From CAYNRG01 sp047974855 (lineage in GTDB: Bacteria; Bacillota_I; Bacilli_A; Erysipelotrichales; Erysipelotrichaceae): DNA of 28,189 nucleotides. Shown piece after piece: positions 8,071 through 15,351 of this stretch. Numbering within the stretch: the first letter of the stretch is position 1; every line of letters starts with the position of its first letter. The stretch spans positions 1 through 28,189 of the forward strand of contig JBKECT010000038.1 of assembly GCA_047974855.1 (NCBI GenBank). The letters run 5' to 3'. A program made the position numbers and the translations under genes. The notes under the pieces are model-generated. The model saw nothing but the letters and a program-made list of their open reading frames with translations, ran no database searches and was not told the DNA's origin.

Positions 8071-8904
8071 ATGAAAAAAAGTCGAGTTACCATGTTGATT
8101 TGCGTTATGAGTGCAATATTAATATTTTTTGGATACATTGAAAATAAAGTTAGAGAGAAATTTGTAGGACCATTTTCATTGAACAGTAATTACATTTCTT
8201 TTACTCTACAAGAAGATTCTGCAGGATTAGCTAATTCATTATACGATGAGTTAATTAATCGCACTGGAGTAACACAGATAATCACATTTGATAGTGAGTC
8301 CTCAATCATGTATGCAAAGCCATTTGGTGGATTATTGTCTTATGATATTCAAATGGTGCTCGGAGCTGAACTTAATGAATATTATTTCTATCGAGAAAAA
8401 AGTGTTGCGATCCTAAATTCAAATCAGTTTGACATCCTAGAATTTGTCGTAGATACTGAGCTTGAAATTGATGGTAAGCAATTTTTAGCAATTGGATTAT
8501 TTGAAGAGAAAAGTCCAGATATTCATAATGTAAGTGCCATTGCAAATATTGTTGCATTGAAGAATTTAAAAACACACACATTTATTTCTACAACCACTGT
8601 TCATGAGCATGATTTAATTTTCAAGATGTTAATCGACGCAGGAGCAACAGATGTTGAGCACTACGAAGTCACATTCCGAAGCGTTATTGGAGAATTCCAA
8701 ATGTTAAGTGATCTTGAGAGAGCTGTTTTAATCTTATTATGCATGGCAATTTTCGCATTTCTTTTAATCGACTACACAGATAAAACTAGGAAATTAAAGG
8801 AGTATGAATTTTTAAAGAAAACAGGCATATCGCCGCAGAATATAGTCTTGAGAGAGTTAAAATCTTTTCTTGTTGAGCTAGCTCTTGCTGCTGTATTTTT
8901 TTAG
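8071..8904 (+). CDS. FtsX/MacB-like ABC half-permease A, interrupted at a T7 run
   Basis: A 277-codon frame starting at an ATG behind GGAG. One N-terminal membrane helix (about residues 6-22), then an extracellular domain of about 190 residues of MacB_PCD-like character (EYYFYREKSVAILNS), then a second helix (about 216-237). A cytoplasmic stretch follows (YEFLKKTGISPQNIVLRELK) that looks like the transmission loop of FtsX-type permeases. The frame stops at a TAG right after a run of seven T, in the middle of the third helix, so the predicted product lacks the helices this family ends with. They are encoded in the -1 frame (8896-9056). Together with permease B and the ATPase this would form a MacB/LolCDE-like type VII ABC system. 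Substrate unknown; the adjacent peptide is the obvious candidate. Confidence 0.75.
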   Translation: MKKSRVTMLICVMSAILIFFGYIENKVREKFVGPFSLNSNYISFTLQEDSAGLANSLYDELINRTGVTQIITFDSESSIMYAKPFGGLLSYDIQMVLGAELNEYYFYREKSVAILNSNQFDILEFVVDTELEIDGKQFLAIGLFEEKSPDIHNVSAIANIVALKNLKTHTFISTTTVHEHDLIFKMLIDAGATDVEHYEVTFRSVIGEFQMLSDLERAVLILLCMAIFAFLLIDYTDKTRKLKEYEFLKKTGISPQNIVLRELKSFLVELALAAVFF

Positions 8905-9056
8905 GAATATATGCTTTAGTTATTGAGGTAACATGGCGTCGAGGATGGGTTAATGGTATAATCGGATTGAGCTGTGTTTTGATTTTTGTTTTCATAATTC
9001 AAGCAATCAGCTTGAGTTTAATCTTGAGAGGTGATGGACATGAAAAAAATAGGTAG
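8896..9056 (+). other. -1-frame continuation of permease A (frameshift region)
   Basis: T7 lies at 8896-8902, with in-frame codons TTT TTT TAG. Reading -1 gives TTT TTT TTA GGA and continues for about 50 codons (GIYALVIEV, a basic turn TWRRG, then the helix GIIGLSCVLIFVFIIQAIS) to a TAG at 9054-9056. This supplies the missing third and fourth helices of permease A and overlaps the start of permease B by 17 bases, a normal operon overlap. The extension is therefore real coding sequence. The cause may be programmed or transcriptional slippage, a phase switch, a fixed mutation or a sequencing error; one more T would restore the frame. Confidence 0.8.
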
Positions 9057-10116
9057 ACAGTTTTTATTGGCAGTAGAAGACTTTTGGAATTATAAAATTA
9101 GACTGTGCATAGTTGTGGTTGTTTTGGCGGTGCTTTTAGTGGCATCAAGTTTTGCCATGCATATCATCGTCAACTATGAAGCTAGTCGAACATCAGCTTA
9201 TCGAAATTATACGCGCAATAACGTATTGCAACAAGTTGAGATTCACACAGATGGTAACATCGCAAATGAGTCTGAAATTTTAAGTTACTTGTACACGTTC
9301 ACAAAAGAATATCAAGAATATGTACTGGGAACCGTGTTGACATCGATTGATAATAATAATGTGATCATTGGATTTGGACTATTTGAGGACTTTTATAACA
9401 TCAAGTATCGTGGAGAAAATCCTGTCCAAATTATTTCTTATGGAGATCCTTCAATCAACAACAAGATCATCGGCGAGTATATTGAGGAAACTAAACCGAT
9501 ACAGTTGATTTCAACATTTGGTAGAGTTTTAGTGCTTCCGTTCAATGAGCTTGTGTATGTTGGGAAGTTTCAACAGTTATTGGATATCGGATTGGATAAA
9601 GTAACTTTGAATAATTATCTTCAAAACTTCATTTTTGTCAACGCACCACAAGATGTAGTTGATAGTTTTGTCGATGATTTAAACAGCATGAGCGATGGAA
9701 TATTTATAAACATAATAGATGTAAATAGCTTATTGGAAGATAATATCCACGCTACATGGTCACAGTTGCTGATATTTTGCATAGTGGTGCTAATTGCTAT
9801 ACTGTTTTTATGTATTGTCACAAGTCGTATAGTTAGTTACATTACTGACTGCAACTTAAAAGAGTACACACTAAATCTATTGTATGGTGCTAAATTAAGC
9901 GAAGTTATTCTGCGTGTTATCTTATTGAATATACTAATTGTGAGCATCTCAGTTTTGTTGGCATGTGTTACTTTGAATATTTTACAAGTGAATCAATTTA
10001 ATGTGTTTGTATTTATCCTTGCCGGAATATTTATTGTATTATTTTCAGTTTACCCTGTAACTCGATTGCTCTATAGTGATGTCTACAGCAATTTGAGAGG
10101 AGATTTTCATGACTAA
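9040..10116 (+). CDS. FtsX/MacB-like ABC half-permease B
   Basis: A 358-residue membrane protein. I chose the ATG at 9040 because AGAGG (9027-9031) lies eight bases before it; a GTG at 9031 and an ATG at 9034 are in frame but too close. It has one N-terminal helix (about residues 19-45), an extracellular domain of about 190 residues and three C-terminal helices (about 240-268, 285-310 and 320-345), the standard four-helix FtsX/MacB topology. It resembles permease A in layout, so the two probably form a heterodimer, like LolC and LolE. Its end overlaps the ATPase gene by eight bases. I do not recognise a named family. Export of the neighbouring peptide, or self-protection against a peptide, is inference. 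Confidence 0.8.
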   Translation: MKKIGRQFLLAVEDFWNYKIRLCIVVVVLAVLLVASSFAMHIIVNYEASRTSAYRNYTRNNVLQQVEIHTDGNIANESEILSYLYTFTKEYQEYVLGTVLTSIDNNNVIIGFGLFEDFYNIKYRGENPVQIISYGDPSINNKIIGEYIEETKPIQLISTFGRVLVLPFNELVYVGKFQQLLDIGLDKVTLNNYLQNFIFVNAPQDVVDSFVDDLNSMSDGIFINIIDVNSLLEDNIHATWSQLLIFCIVVLIAILFLCIVTSRIVSYITDCNLKEYTLNLLYGAKLSEVILRVILLNILIVSISVLLACVTLNILQVNQFNVFVFILAGIFIVLFSVYPVTRLLYSDVYSNLRGDFHD

Positions 10117-10777
10117 ACCCTACCTGATTATTGATAAGGTAAGTAGATCATTTTTTTCAAATGAGAGGAAGGTTGAGGTTATTGATAATTTTTCCTATGA
10201 ATTTTATCTTGGTAAAAAGTATTGTATTACTGGAAAATCAGGAGTTGGTAAAACAACTTTAGCAAACATAATAGGGATGATAGATTTAAAGTACGATGGT
10301 CAATGTGTAATTGATGGAGATAACTACAAATTGCTATCAAAGCAAGAGCTTTTGCAAGTGCGTAATGCTAATTTTGGATATATTTTTCAAGATTTTCAGT
10401 TGTTAGAAAACAAGTCTGTGTATCAGAATATTGAATTGCCTCTGTTATATACGAACAAAAAAAAGAGGGAAAGAAAGCAAATTGTACAGGAGCTTTTAAA
10501 AAAAGTTGAACTTGAAGACAAGTTTGGTCTCAAAGCAAAATATTTATCTGGTGGAGAAAGACAAAGAGTTTCTATTGCAAGAGCACTTGTTAATCACCCC
10601 AAAATTATTATTGCTGATGAGATTACAAGTGCACTGGATGATGAGACAACCACAACTGTGATGCGTTGTGTGATGGAATGCTTGAGGAGTGATTCCATTT
10701 GTATCTTTGTAACGCACGATTCAAGAATTCTAAATTATTTCGACGAGTTAATTGAAATGAACGGAATAACGCAATGA
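10109..10777 (+). CDS. MacB/LolD-type ABC transporter ATPase
   Basis: A 222-residue nucleotide-binding subunit powering the two half-permeases before it. Walker A is GKSGVGKT (residues 42-49), the Q-loop YIFQDFQLL is near residue 95, the signature LSGGERQRV starts at 146, Walker B IIIADE has the catalytic glutamate at 171, and the switch histidine is H203 in VTHDS. The D-loop region reads ADEITSALDDE where MacB/LolD proteins usually have ADEPTGNLD; all catalytic residues are kept. The start overlaps permease B by eight bases, with AGAGGAGA as ribosome binding site. It ends in TGA and is followed by a terminator. Lactococcin-972-type exporters use a related ATPase, but their membrane subunit is one large protein rather than two halves. 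Confidence 0.9.
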   Translation: MTKPYLIIDKVSRSFFSNERKVEVIDNFSYEFYLGKKYCITGKSGVGKTTLANIIGMIDLKYDGQCVIDGDNYKLLSKQELLQVRNANFGYIFQDFQLLENKSVYQNIELPLLYTNKKKRERKQIVQELLKKVELEDKFGLKAKYLSGGERQRVSIARALVNHPKIIIADEITSALDDETTTTVMRCVMECLRSDSICIFVTHDSRILNYFDELIEMNGITQ

Positions 10778-10820
10778 CTGATTATCTATAAACTGTTCAA
10801 TTAGAAGTATATGTTCACAG

Positions 10821-10845
10821 AAACTTCGCTAGGTGCGGAGTTTTT
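10821..10845 (+). terminator. Rho-independent terminator of the ABC operon
   Basis: AAACTTCGC (10821-10829) pairs with GCGGAGTTT (10835-10843) around TAGGT, with one T-G pair, and ends in T's. It closes the peptide/ABC operon. Confidence 0.8.
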
Positions 10846-11215
10846 ATATGAAGAATTTATATACTTTTGTTTAGAAAATAGGTTAAAATGGCATATGAAG
10901 AGTGGTAAACGGGGATGGATGATGTGAGCCATTGCCTACTCTCTTACATATCATTCAGACATTTCTTTGATAATCGTTTGAAGCATATAGATAGAGGAGC
11001 TTATTTTGAATTGAATTAGCGTGGTTCAATGGAATGCGAAGAGTATCATAAGTGAAAATATTCGGTTCTAAATTAATGAAGTCTAAAGGGGATTGAGCAT
11101 GGACTAGATGCAATGAGAAAGTTCATAATTCTCTGGTTATTAGCATATGCAACATGTACAGTAAGTGTAAAATGGCAATGAAAAAAGCCCCTTTTTTAAG
11201 AATTTAAAGATATTA
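10846..11215. other. Non-coding stretch, no gene recognised
   Basis: No frame here looks like a complete gene on either strand. It holds a 34-codon frame from 10915 (MDDVSHCLLSYISF...) without a usable ribosome binding site, a 22-codon frame at 11113-11181 that looks like a bare hydrophobic leader (MRKFIILWLLAYATC), an imperfect inverted repeat (10892-10952) and a short A/T hairpin (AAAAAAG/CTTTTTT, 11181-11197). It may be decayed remains of genes belonging to the upstream module. Confidence 0.4.
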
Positions 11216-11251
11216 TAGCTAAACTCTTTCTTTTTTTACAATCATTTTACA
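11216..11251 (+). repeat. Upstream box, copy 2 (pairs with 7628-7668)
   Basis: TAGCTAAACTCTTT and ATCATTTTACA match copy 1 at 13 of 14 and 11 of 11 bases, with an 11-base instead of a 16-base gap. It ends 21 bases before the -35 of the valS promoter. Confidence 0.5.
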
Positions 11252-11272
11252 TAATCAACAGGCAAATAAGAA

Positions 11273-11301
11273 TTGATATTTTTATAAAGTATTGATATAA
11301 T
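11273..11301 (+). promoter_or_regulatory. Sigma-A promoter of the valS T-box transcript
   Basis: TTGATA (11273-11278), a 17-base spacer and a perfect TATAAT (11296-11301). The predicted start is near 11308, which places the whole T-box leader in the transcript. Confidence 0.85.
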
Positions 11302-11307
11302 GAATGT

Positions 11308-11531
11308 GAAATAACCGAGAATAGAAGGAAGTAAATTTCTAGTGACATAAAGAGAAACTTTGGTGCTGAGAAAAGTTCGCATAGAAATTGAAAAGTAGTC
11401 TAGGAGTTGGAATTCTGAACTGAAGTAAGAAGACCCGTTGCGTGCGTTAAACGTTTGAGTGCATTCCATTATGGGGTGAATAAAGGTGGTACCGCGGTTA
11501 AACGTCCTTTTGTTGATGGGCGTTTTTTATT
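11308..11531 (+). promoter_or_regulatory. T-box riboswitch controlling valS
   Basis: The conserved T-box (AAAGGTGGTACCGCGG, 11483-11496) is followed by a terminator: AAACGTCC (11500-11507) pairs with GGGCGTTT (11518-11525) and runs into T's. The stem I region has an AGTGA loop-E-like motif (11341-11345), paired by TTCTAG/CTAGGA flanks, and GAAAAGTAG on the 3' side. GTA at 11395-11397 is a valine codon and the likely specifier, which agrees with the gene downstream. Uncharged tRNA-Val would stabilise the antiterminator and allow valS expression. The promoter, leader and gene are contiguous. Confidence 0.92.
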
Positions 11532-11551
11532 TGTAGAAAGAGGAGCAGAGT

Positions 11552-13990
11552 ATGTTAGATAAAAAGTATGAAGCACAATTAAAAGAAAGCAAATGGCTAG
11601 AGTATTGGAAAGAAAAAGAAATATATAAATTTCAACCAGATGGAAGAGAGGTCTTTTCAATTGATACACCACCACCAACAGTGAGTGGTAAAATTCATAT
11701 AGGCCATATTTTTTCGTATTCACAAGCAGAAATGGTAGCAAGATATAAAAGGCTAAGAGGTTTTAATGTTTTCTATCCATTTGGATTTGATGATAATGGT
11801 CTTCCAAGTGAGCGTTTAGTTGAAAAAGAACAAGGAAAGAAGGCTCATCAAATTGGACGTGAGGAATTTTCTAAGCTTTGTTATGAAACTACGGATAAAT
11901 ATGAAGATGAGTTTAAGGAATTATTTAGTAAAATGGGAGTTAGCGTTGACTGGAATTTAGCTTATAAAACGGTTAGTCCATCCACGATTAAAATTAGTCA
12001 AAATTCATTTCTAGACTTAGTTGAAAAAGGGCACTGTTATCACAAAGAGTCACCAGCTTTATGGTGTACGGAATGTTTAACCTCAATTGCTCAGGCAGAG
12101 TTAGAAACGAAGACACTAAAAACTAATTTTAATTACATAACATTTAAAACAGTAGAAGATGGAGAGAAGTTTGTCATTGCGACAACAAGACCAGAATTAT
12201 TGCCGGCGATTGTTGCAGTTTTTGTGAATCCTAATGATGAGCTTAGAAAACATTTTATTGGAAAAACGGCTAAAATTCCATTAATTGATGTTGAGGTTCC
12301 GATATTAGCTGATGAAAAAGTTGCGATTGATAAAGGTACTGGCATGGTTATGTGCTGTACTTTTGGTGACCAAACAGATATCGAATGGTGGAAAAAGTAT
12401 AACTTACCACTGAAGCATATTTTTACTGATTATGGTAAAATCATAGATGAAGTTCCTATTTATGGTGGGTTAAAGATTAAAGATGCTAGAAAACAGATAA
12501 TAGATGATTTGAGTGAGTTAGGACTGGTTGTTAAAATTGAAGAAATGGAACATGAGGTTCAAACGCATGAGCGGTGTGGTAAAGAAGTAGAATATGCAGT
12601 TATGAAACAATGGTTTATAGACACAACATCACATAAGAAGGATTTTTTAGCCATTGGTGATCAAGTGCAATGGCGTCCTGCATACATGCAAAATCGCTAT
12701 AATGACTGGGTTGAAAATATTATGTGGGATTGGTGTATATCACGCCAAAGATACTTTGGGGTGCCTTTTCCGGTGTGGTATTGTAATGACTGTGGACAAC
12801 CAATTTTCGCTGAAAGAGAAGACTGTCCAGTTAACCCATTAGTGGACAAACCGAAACAAGGTTGTTCTTGCGGCTGTACAGAGTTTACAGCTGAAAAAGA
12901 TGTTATGGATACTTGGGCTACATCTTCAGTAACTCCTTTAATTAATATGCGCTATGGTGAACAGGGTAGCTACGAAAAGTATTTACGCCCTATGAGCCTT
13001 AGAACAAATGCCAGTGAAATTATTAGGACATGGGATTTTTATACGATAGTTAAAAGTTTTTATCATTTTGGAGAGAAACCATGGGATAATGTAATGATTT
13101 CTGGATTTGTTATGGCAGATAAAGGTGAAAAGGTAAGTAAAAGTAAAGGAAACTCAAAAATGGAGCCGATGGATTTGATTGATCAACACTCTGCGGATGG
13201 CATTCGCTATTGGGCTGGATCAGGGAGACTTGGAACAGACATCTTGTTTACTGAAGAAACGTTGCAACGAGGAAAAAAAATAATTAACAAATTATGGAAT
13301 GTATCGAAGTTTATCGAAATGCATCTGCAAGATTTTAATAGAAAAGAGATTGCAAAGCTTAATTTTGAGGACATGAAAGATTGTTGGTATTTTGACCGTT
13401 GGATTTTGGCAAAATATGATGAAATGGAGAAATCATTTTTAAAGTATTTGGATGAATATGAAGTAGGTTTGGCATTAAATGTGCTAGAAAAGTTTTTTTG
13501 GAATTTCTGTGATAACTACATTGAAATTGTTAAACATCGTCTGTATAGACCGGAAGAATTTGGAGAAAAAGGAAGATTTTCAGGACAAAAAACAGTGGGA
13601 TTGATCCATTATAAACTACTACAGAATTTTGGAATTTTCTTTCCGTTTATAACAGAAGACATTTATCAAGAATTATATTGTGATGAAGTATCTGTTCACT
13701 GTACTAAAATTCAACCACTAAATGCTGATTTTCAACATGAATTAAAAATAGGAGATGCTATAATGGATGTTTTAGGGCTAGCTCGTGGGGCGAAGACAAG
13801 TGCCAATGTGTCACTTAAAACACCGATTAAAAGGATGGAACTAAATGCTGAGGAAGCAATAAAAAGAGCTCTTGAAGAGGCAAAATTGGATTTCAAAGCA
13901 ACGCTGTTCGTTCAAGATTTAATAATTAACACAATTGAATCAGGACTAGAGACTGTTACGATTGAATTAGGAGAAGATGAAAAGCAATAA
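11552..13990 (+). CDS. valS: Valyl-tRNA synthetase, archaeal-like (type 2) form
   Basis: An 812-residue class I synthetase charging tRNA-Val, starting at an ATG behind AGAGGAG. HIGH is at residues 49-52 (KIHIGHIFS) and KMSKS appears as KVSKS at 527-531. An editing (CP1) domain lies between them (FVIATTRPELLPA). Several blocks resemble archaeal and rickettsial ValRS rather than the usual bacterial form: WDWCISRQRYFGVPFPVWYC, a zinc-binding stretch (CNDCG with CSCGC), DVMDTWATSS, and GRLGTDILF near residue 556. It is about 70 residues shorter than Bacillus ValRS, consistent with absence of the C-terminal coiled-coil tRNA arm. It is controlled by a T-box, so it is wired into this organism's regulation and is probably the working enzyme, though a second valS elsewhere cannot be excluded. 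Confidence 0.95.
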   Translation: MLDKKYEAQLKESKWLEYWKEKEIYKFQPDGREVFSIDTPPPTVSGKIHIGHIFSYSQAEMVARYKRLRGFNVFYPFGFDDNGLPSERLVEKEQGKKAHQIGREEFSKLCYETTDKYEDEFKELFSKMGVSVDWNLAYKTVSPSTIKISQNSFLDLVEKGHCYHKESPALWCTECLTSIAQAELETKTLKTNFNYITFKTVEDGEKFVIATTRPELLPAIVAVFVNPNDELRKHFIGKTAKIPLIDVEVPILADEKVAIDKGTGMVMCCTFGDQTDIEWWKKYNLPLKHIFTDYGKIIDEVPIYGGLKIKDARKQIIDDLSELGLVVKIEEMEHEVQTHERCGKEVEYAVMKQWFIDTTSHKKDFLAIGDQVQWRPAYMQNRYNDWVENIMWDWCISRQRYFGVPFPVWYCNDCGQPIFAEREDCPVNPLVDKPKQGCSCGCTEFTAEKDVMDTWATSSVTPLINMRYGEQGSYEKYLRPMSLRTNASEIIRTWDFYTIVKSFYHFGEKPWDNVMISGFVMADKGEKVSKSKGNSKMEPMDLIDQHSADGIRYWAGSGRLGTDILFTEETLQRGKKIINKLWNVSKFIEMHLQDFNRKEIAKLNFEDMKDCWYFDRWILAKYDEMEKSFLKYLDEYEVGLALNVLEKFFWNFCDNYIEIVKHRLYRPEEFGEKGRFSGQKTVGLIHYKLLQNFGIFFPFITEDIYQELYCDEVSVHCTKIQPLNADFQHELKIGDAIMDVLGLARGAKTSANVSLKTPIKRMELNAEEAIKRALEEAKLDFKATLFVQDLIINTIESGLETVTIELGEDEKQ

Positions 13991-14098
13991 AAATGAAAAA
14001 GTGATGATTTACGGGCTACAATTATCGAAAAATAGGCACGAAACAATAAGAACTGAATCTGTTCAATAAAAAAGCTAGAATATTGAATGGCAATGGTG

Positions 14099-14104
14099 TA
14101 TAAT
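14099..14104 (+). promoter_or_regulatory. Possible -10 for the hydrolase gene
   Basis: A perfect TATAAT lies 11 bases upstream of the GGAGG. No convincing -35 exists at 17 bases (TAGAAT at 14076-14081). Either this is a weak promoter or the gene is read from valS; I see no terminator in the 120-base gap. Confidence 0.4.
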
Positions 14105-14127
14105 TTATAAAAATGGAGGTGTTGCTT

Positions 14128-15057
14128 ATGGCAGAAAATAAAAAATTAGAAAAAGCAATTGCGGTAGTAGCTGGTGTTACCGTGGCGATTGCGGCTGCGT
14201 ATTGCACATCGTGTGTTTACGTATTTTCTAAGATATTTAAAAGGAAGAAAGAATCTCCATACTTAAACTTTTCTAACGCATTACCTAACAAGTTAGAAAA
14301 TGATTTTTGGTTTGAAAATATCAAAAAAGAAAAGCAATGGATTTTAGGAGAAAAAGACATGTTGTTGCACGCAGTATCACTGCGAAATGAACGTCCTAGT
14401 CATCGTTGGGTGATTTGTGCTCATGGATATGGATTTTATGGTACACAAATTTTAGATTTGACTAGAAAGTTTTATGATCAAGGATACCATTGCTTATTGC
14501 CAGATTTTAGAGCCCATGGTGAAAGTGAAGGACAATATTCAACATTAGGATGGAAAGAAAGAGAAGAGGTTCAAAGCTGGATCAATTGGATTATCAAGGA
14601 AGATCCATCTGCAGAAATTGTATTGCATGGAGTATCTATTGGTGCTAATGCTGTGTTAAATGCTGCCGGAGAAAACTTACCAAGTAATGTAAAATGCATT
14701 ATCTCGGATAGTGCTTATTCGACATTAACGCAATTGTTGAAATATCAAATCGAACAGTACTTAAAATTACCATTGAATATTTTAATTCCAGGAGTAACAA
14801 TTTTAGCATCTTGGAAAGCGAAGTTTTCGGTGGAAGAAGCTAATACAATAGAACAAGTGAAGAAGATTAAAATTCCGGTGCTATTTATTCACGGTGAATC
14901 CGATTCGTTTGTTCCATCATCGATGGTCTTTGATTTGTTTTATGAGTGTAATACTAAAAAAGATTTAGTGACCTACTCTCAAGGGCGTCATGCAGATGCA
15001 TTTTTACAATATGATTATTTTGAAAAAGTGATTAACTTTATAAAAAGCGTAGGATAA
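14128..15057 (+). CDS. Membrane-anchored alpha/beta hydrolase (YqkD-like)
   Basis: A 309-residue hydrolase of the S33/Hydrolase_4 type. The ATG at 14128 is seven bases after GGAGGTG; an ATG at 14113 overlaps that ribosome binding site and is not the start. An N-terminal hydrophobic segment (about residues 9-31) should anchor it with the catalytic domain outside the membrane. The fold markers are the oxyanion HGYG, DFRAHGES, the nucleophile elbow GVSIG with S170, the acid D259 in HGESDSFVP and the base H288 in GRHADA. This resembles B. subtilis YqkD and many 'alpha/beta hydrolase' entries; the substrate cannot be read from sequence. It is followed by a strong terminator and is probably monocistronic. 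Confidence 0.9.
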   Translation: MAENKKLEKAIAVVAGVTVAIAAAYCTSCVYVFSKIFKRKKESPYLNFSNALPNKLENDFWFENIKKEKQWILGEKDMLLHAVSLRNERPSHRWVICAHGYGFYGTQILDLTRKFYDQGYHCLLPDFRAHGESEGQYSTLGWKEREEVQSWINWIIKEDPSAEIVLHGVSIGANAVLNAAGENLPSNVKCIISDSAYSTLTQLLKYQIEQYLKLPLNILIPGVTILASWKAKFSVEEANTIEQVKKIKIPVLFIHGESDSFVPSSMVFDLFYECNTKKDLVTYSQGRHADAFLQYDYFEKVINFIKSVG

Positions 15058-15058
15058 G

Positions 15059-15090
15059 AAACATCTCATTTTGAAGAGATGTTTTTTTTA
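15059..15090 (+). terminator. Rho-independent terminator after the hydrolase
   Basis: AAACATCTC (15059-15067) pairs perfectly with GAGATGTTT (15076-15084) around ATTTTGAA, followed by a T tract. Confidence 0.9.
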
Positions 15091-15141
15091 TTTTGTGTAG
15101 AAAAATAAAATGAATAAAAATGAAAAAATGTAAAAAAACTC

Positions 15142-15170
15142 TTGAGATTATAACTGTGATAGATTATAAT
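15142..15170 (+). promoter_or_regulatory. Sigma-A promoter of the lysine-rich protein gene
   Basis: TTGAGA (15142-15147), 17 bases, then a perfect TATAAT (15165-15170). The implied start near 15177 gives a leader of about 175 bases. Confidence 0.8.
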
Positions 15171-15196
15171 AAAAATAGAAAATAAAAAAATTATTT

Positions 15197-15320
15197 TCGC
15201 CAAGTGGTACCTATAAAATACAAGCACAAAAAATGAGACACTCTCTCATAAATCTTGTATTAATTCTTAATCGCGTGCCAATTGCTAGGTTGGCTGCCCA
15301 AGTGGTAATCGAATGCGATT
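15197..15320 (+). promoter_or_regulatory. Structured 5' leader of unknown class
   Basis: The leader before the lysine-rich gene folds into several hairpins. A two-part stem has ATACAAG (15218-15224) with CTTGTAT (15254-15260) outside ATGAGA/TCTCAT (15233-15238, 15244-15249). GCCAA/TTGGC follows (15277-15281, 15290-15294), then AATCG/CGATT (15307-15311, 15316-15320). A 9-base direct repeat CAAGTGGTA stands at both ends (15201-15209 and 15299-15307). I do not recognise a known riboswitch. There is no T-tract terminator in it, so control, if any, would act on translation or mRNA stability. Confidence 0.45.
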
Positions 15321-15351
15321 CATAAGAAAATCCAAAGAGGGGGGAAATATC

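Noticed and set aside
7777..10777. Lactococcin-972 bacteriocin system.
   Set aside because: The ATPase is of a related kind, but the membrane part is two short four-helix proteins rather than one large one, and the peptide lacks the Trp/His-rich Lcn972 pattern.
13991..14127. A small gene between valS and the hydrolase.
   Set aside because: No frame with a ribosome binding site; only a -10-like TATAAT was seen.
15198..15212. CCAAGTGGTACC as another T-box.
   Set aside because: It lacks the GCG that follows in true T-boxes and has no antiterminator/terminator pair after it.
15271..15340. tRNA-like stretch (TGCCCAAGTGGTAATCG) in the leader of the lysine-rich gene.
   Set aside because: The D-arm resemblance is not backed by an acceptor stem, anticodon stem or T-arm.
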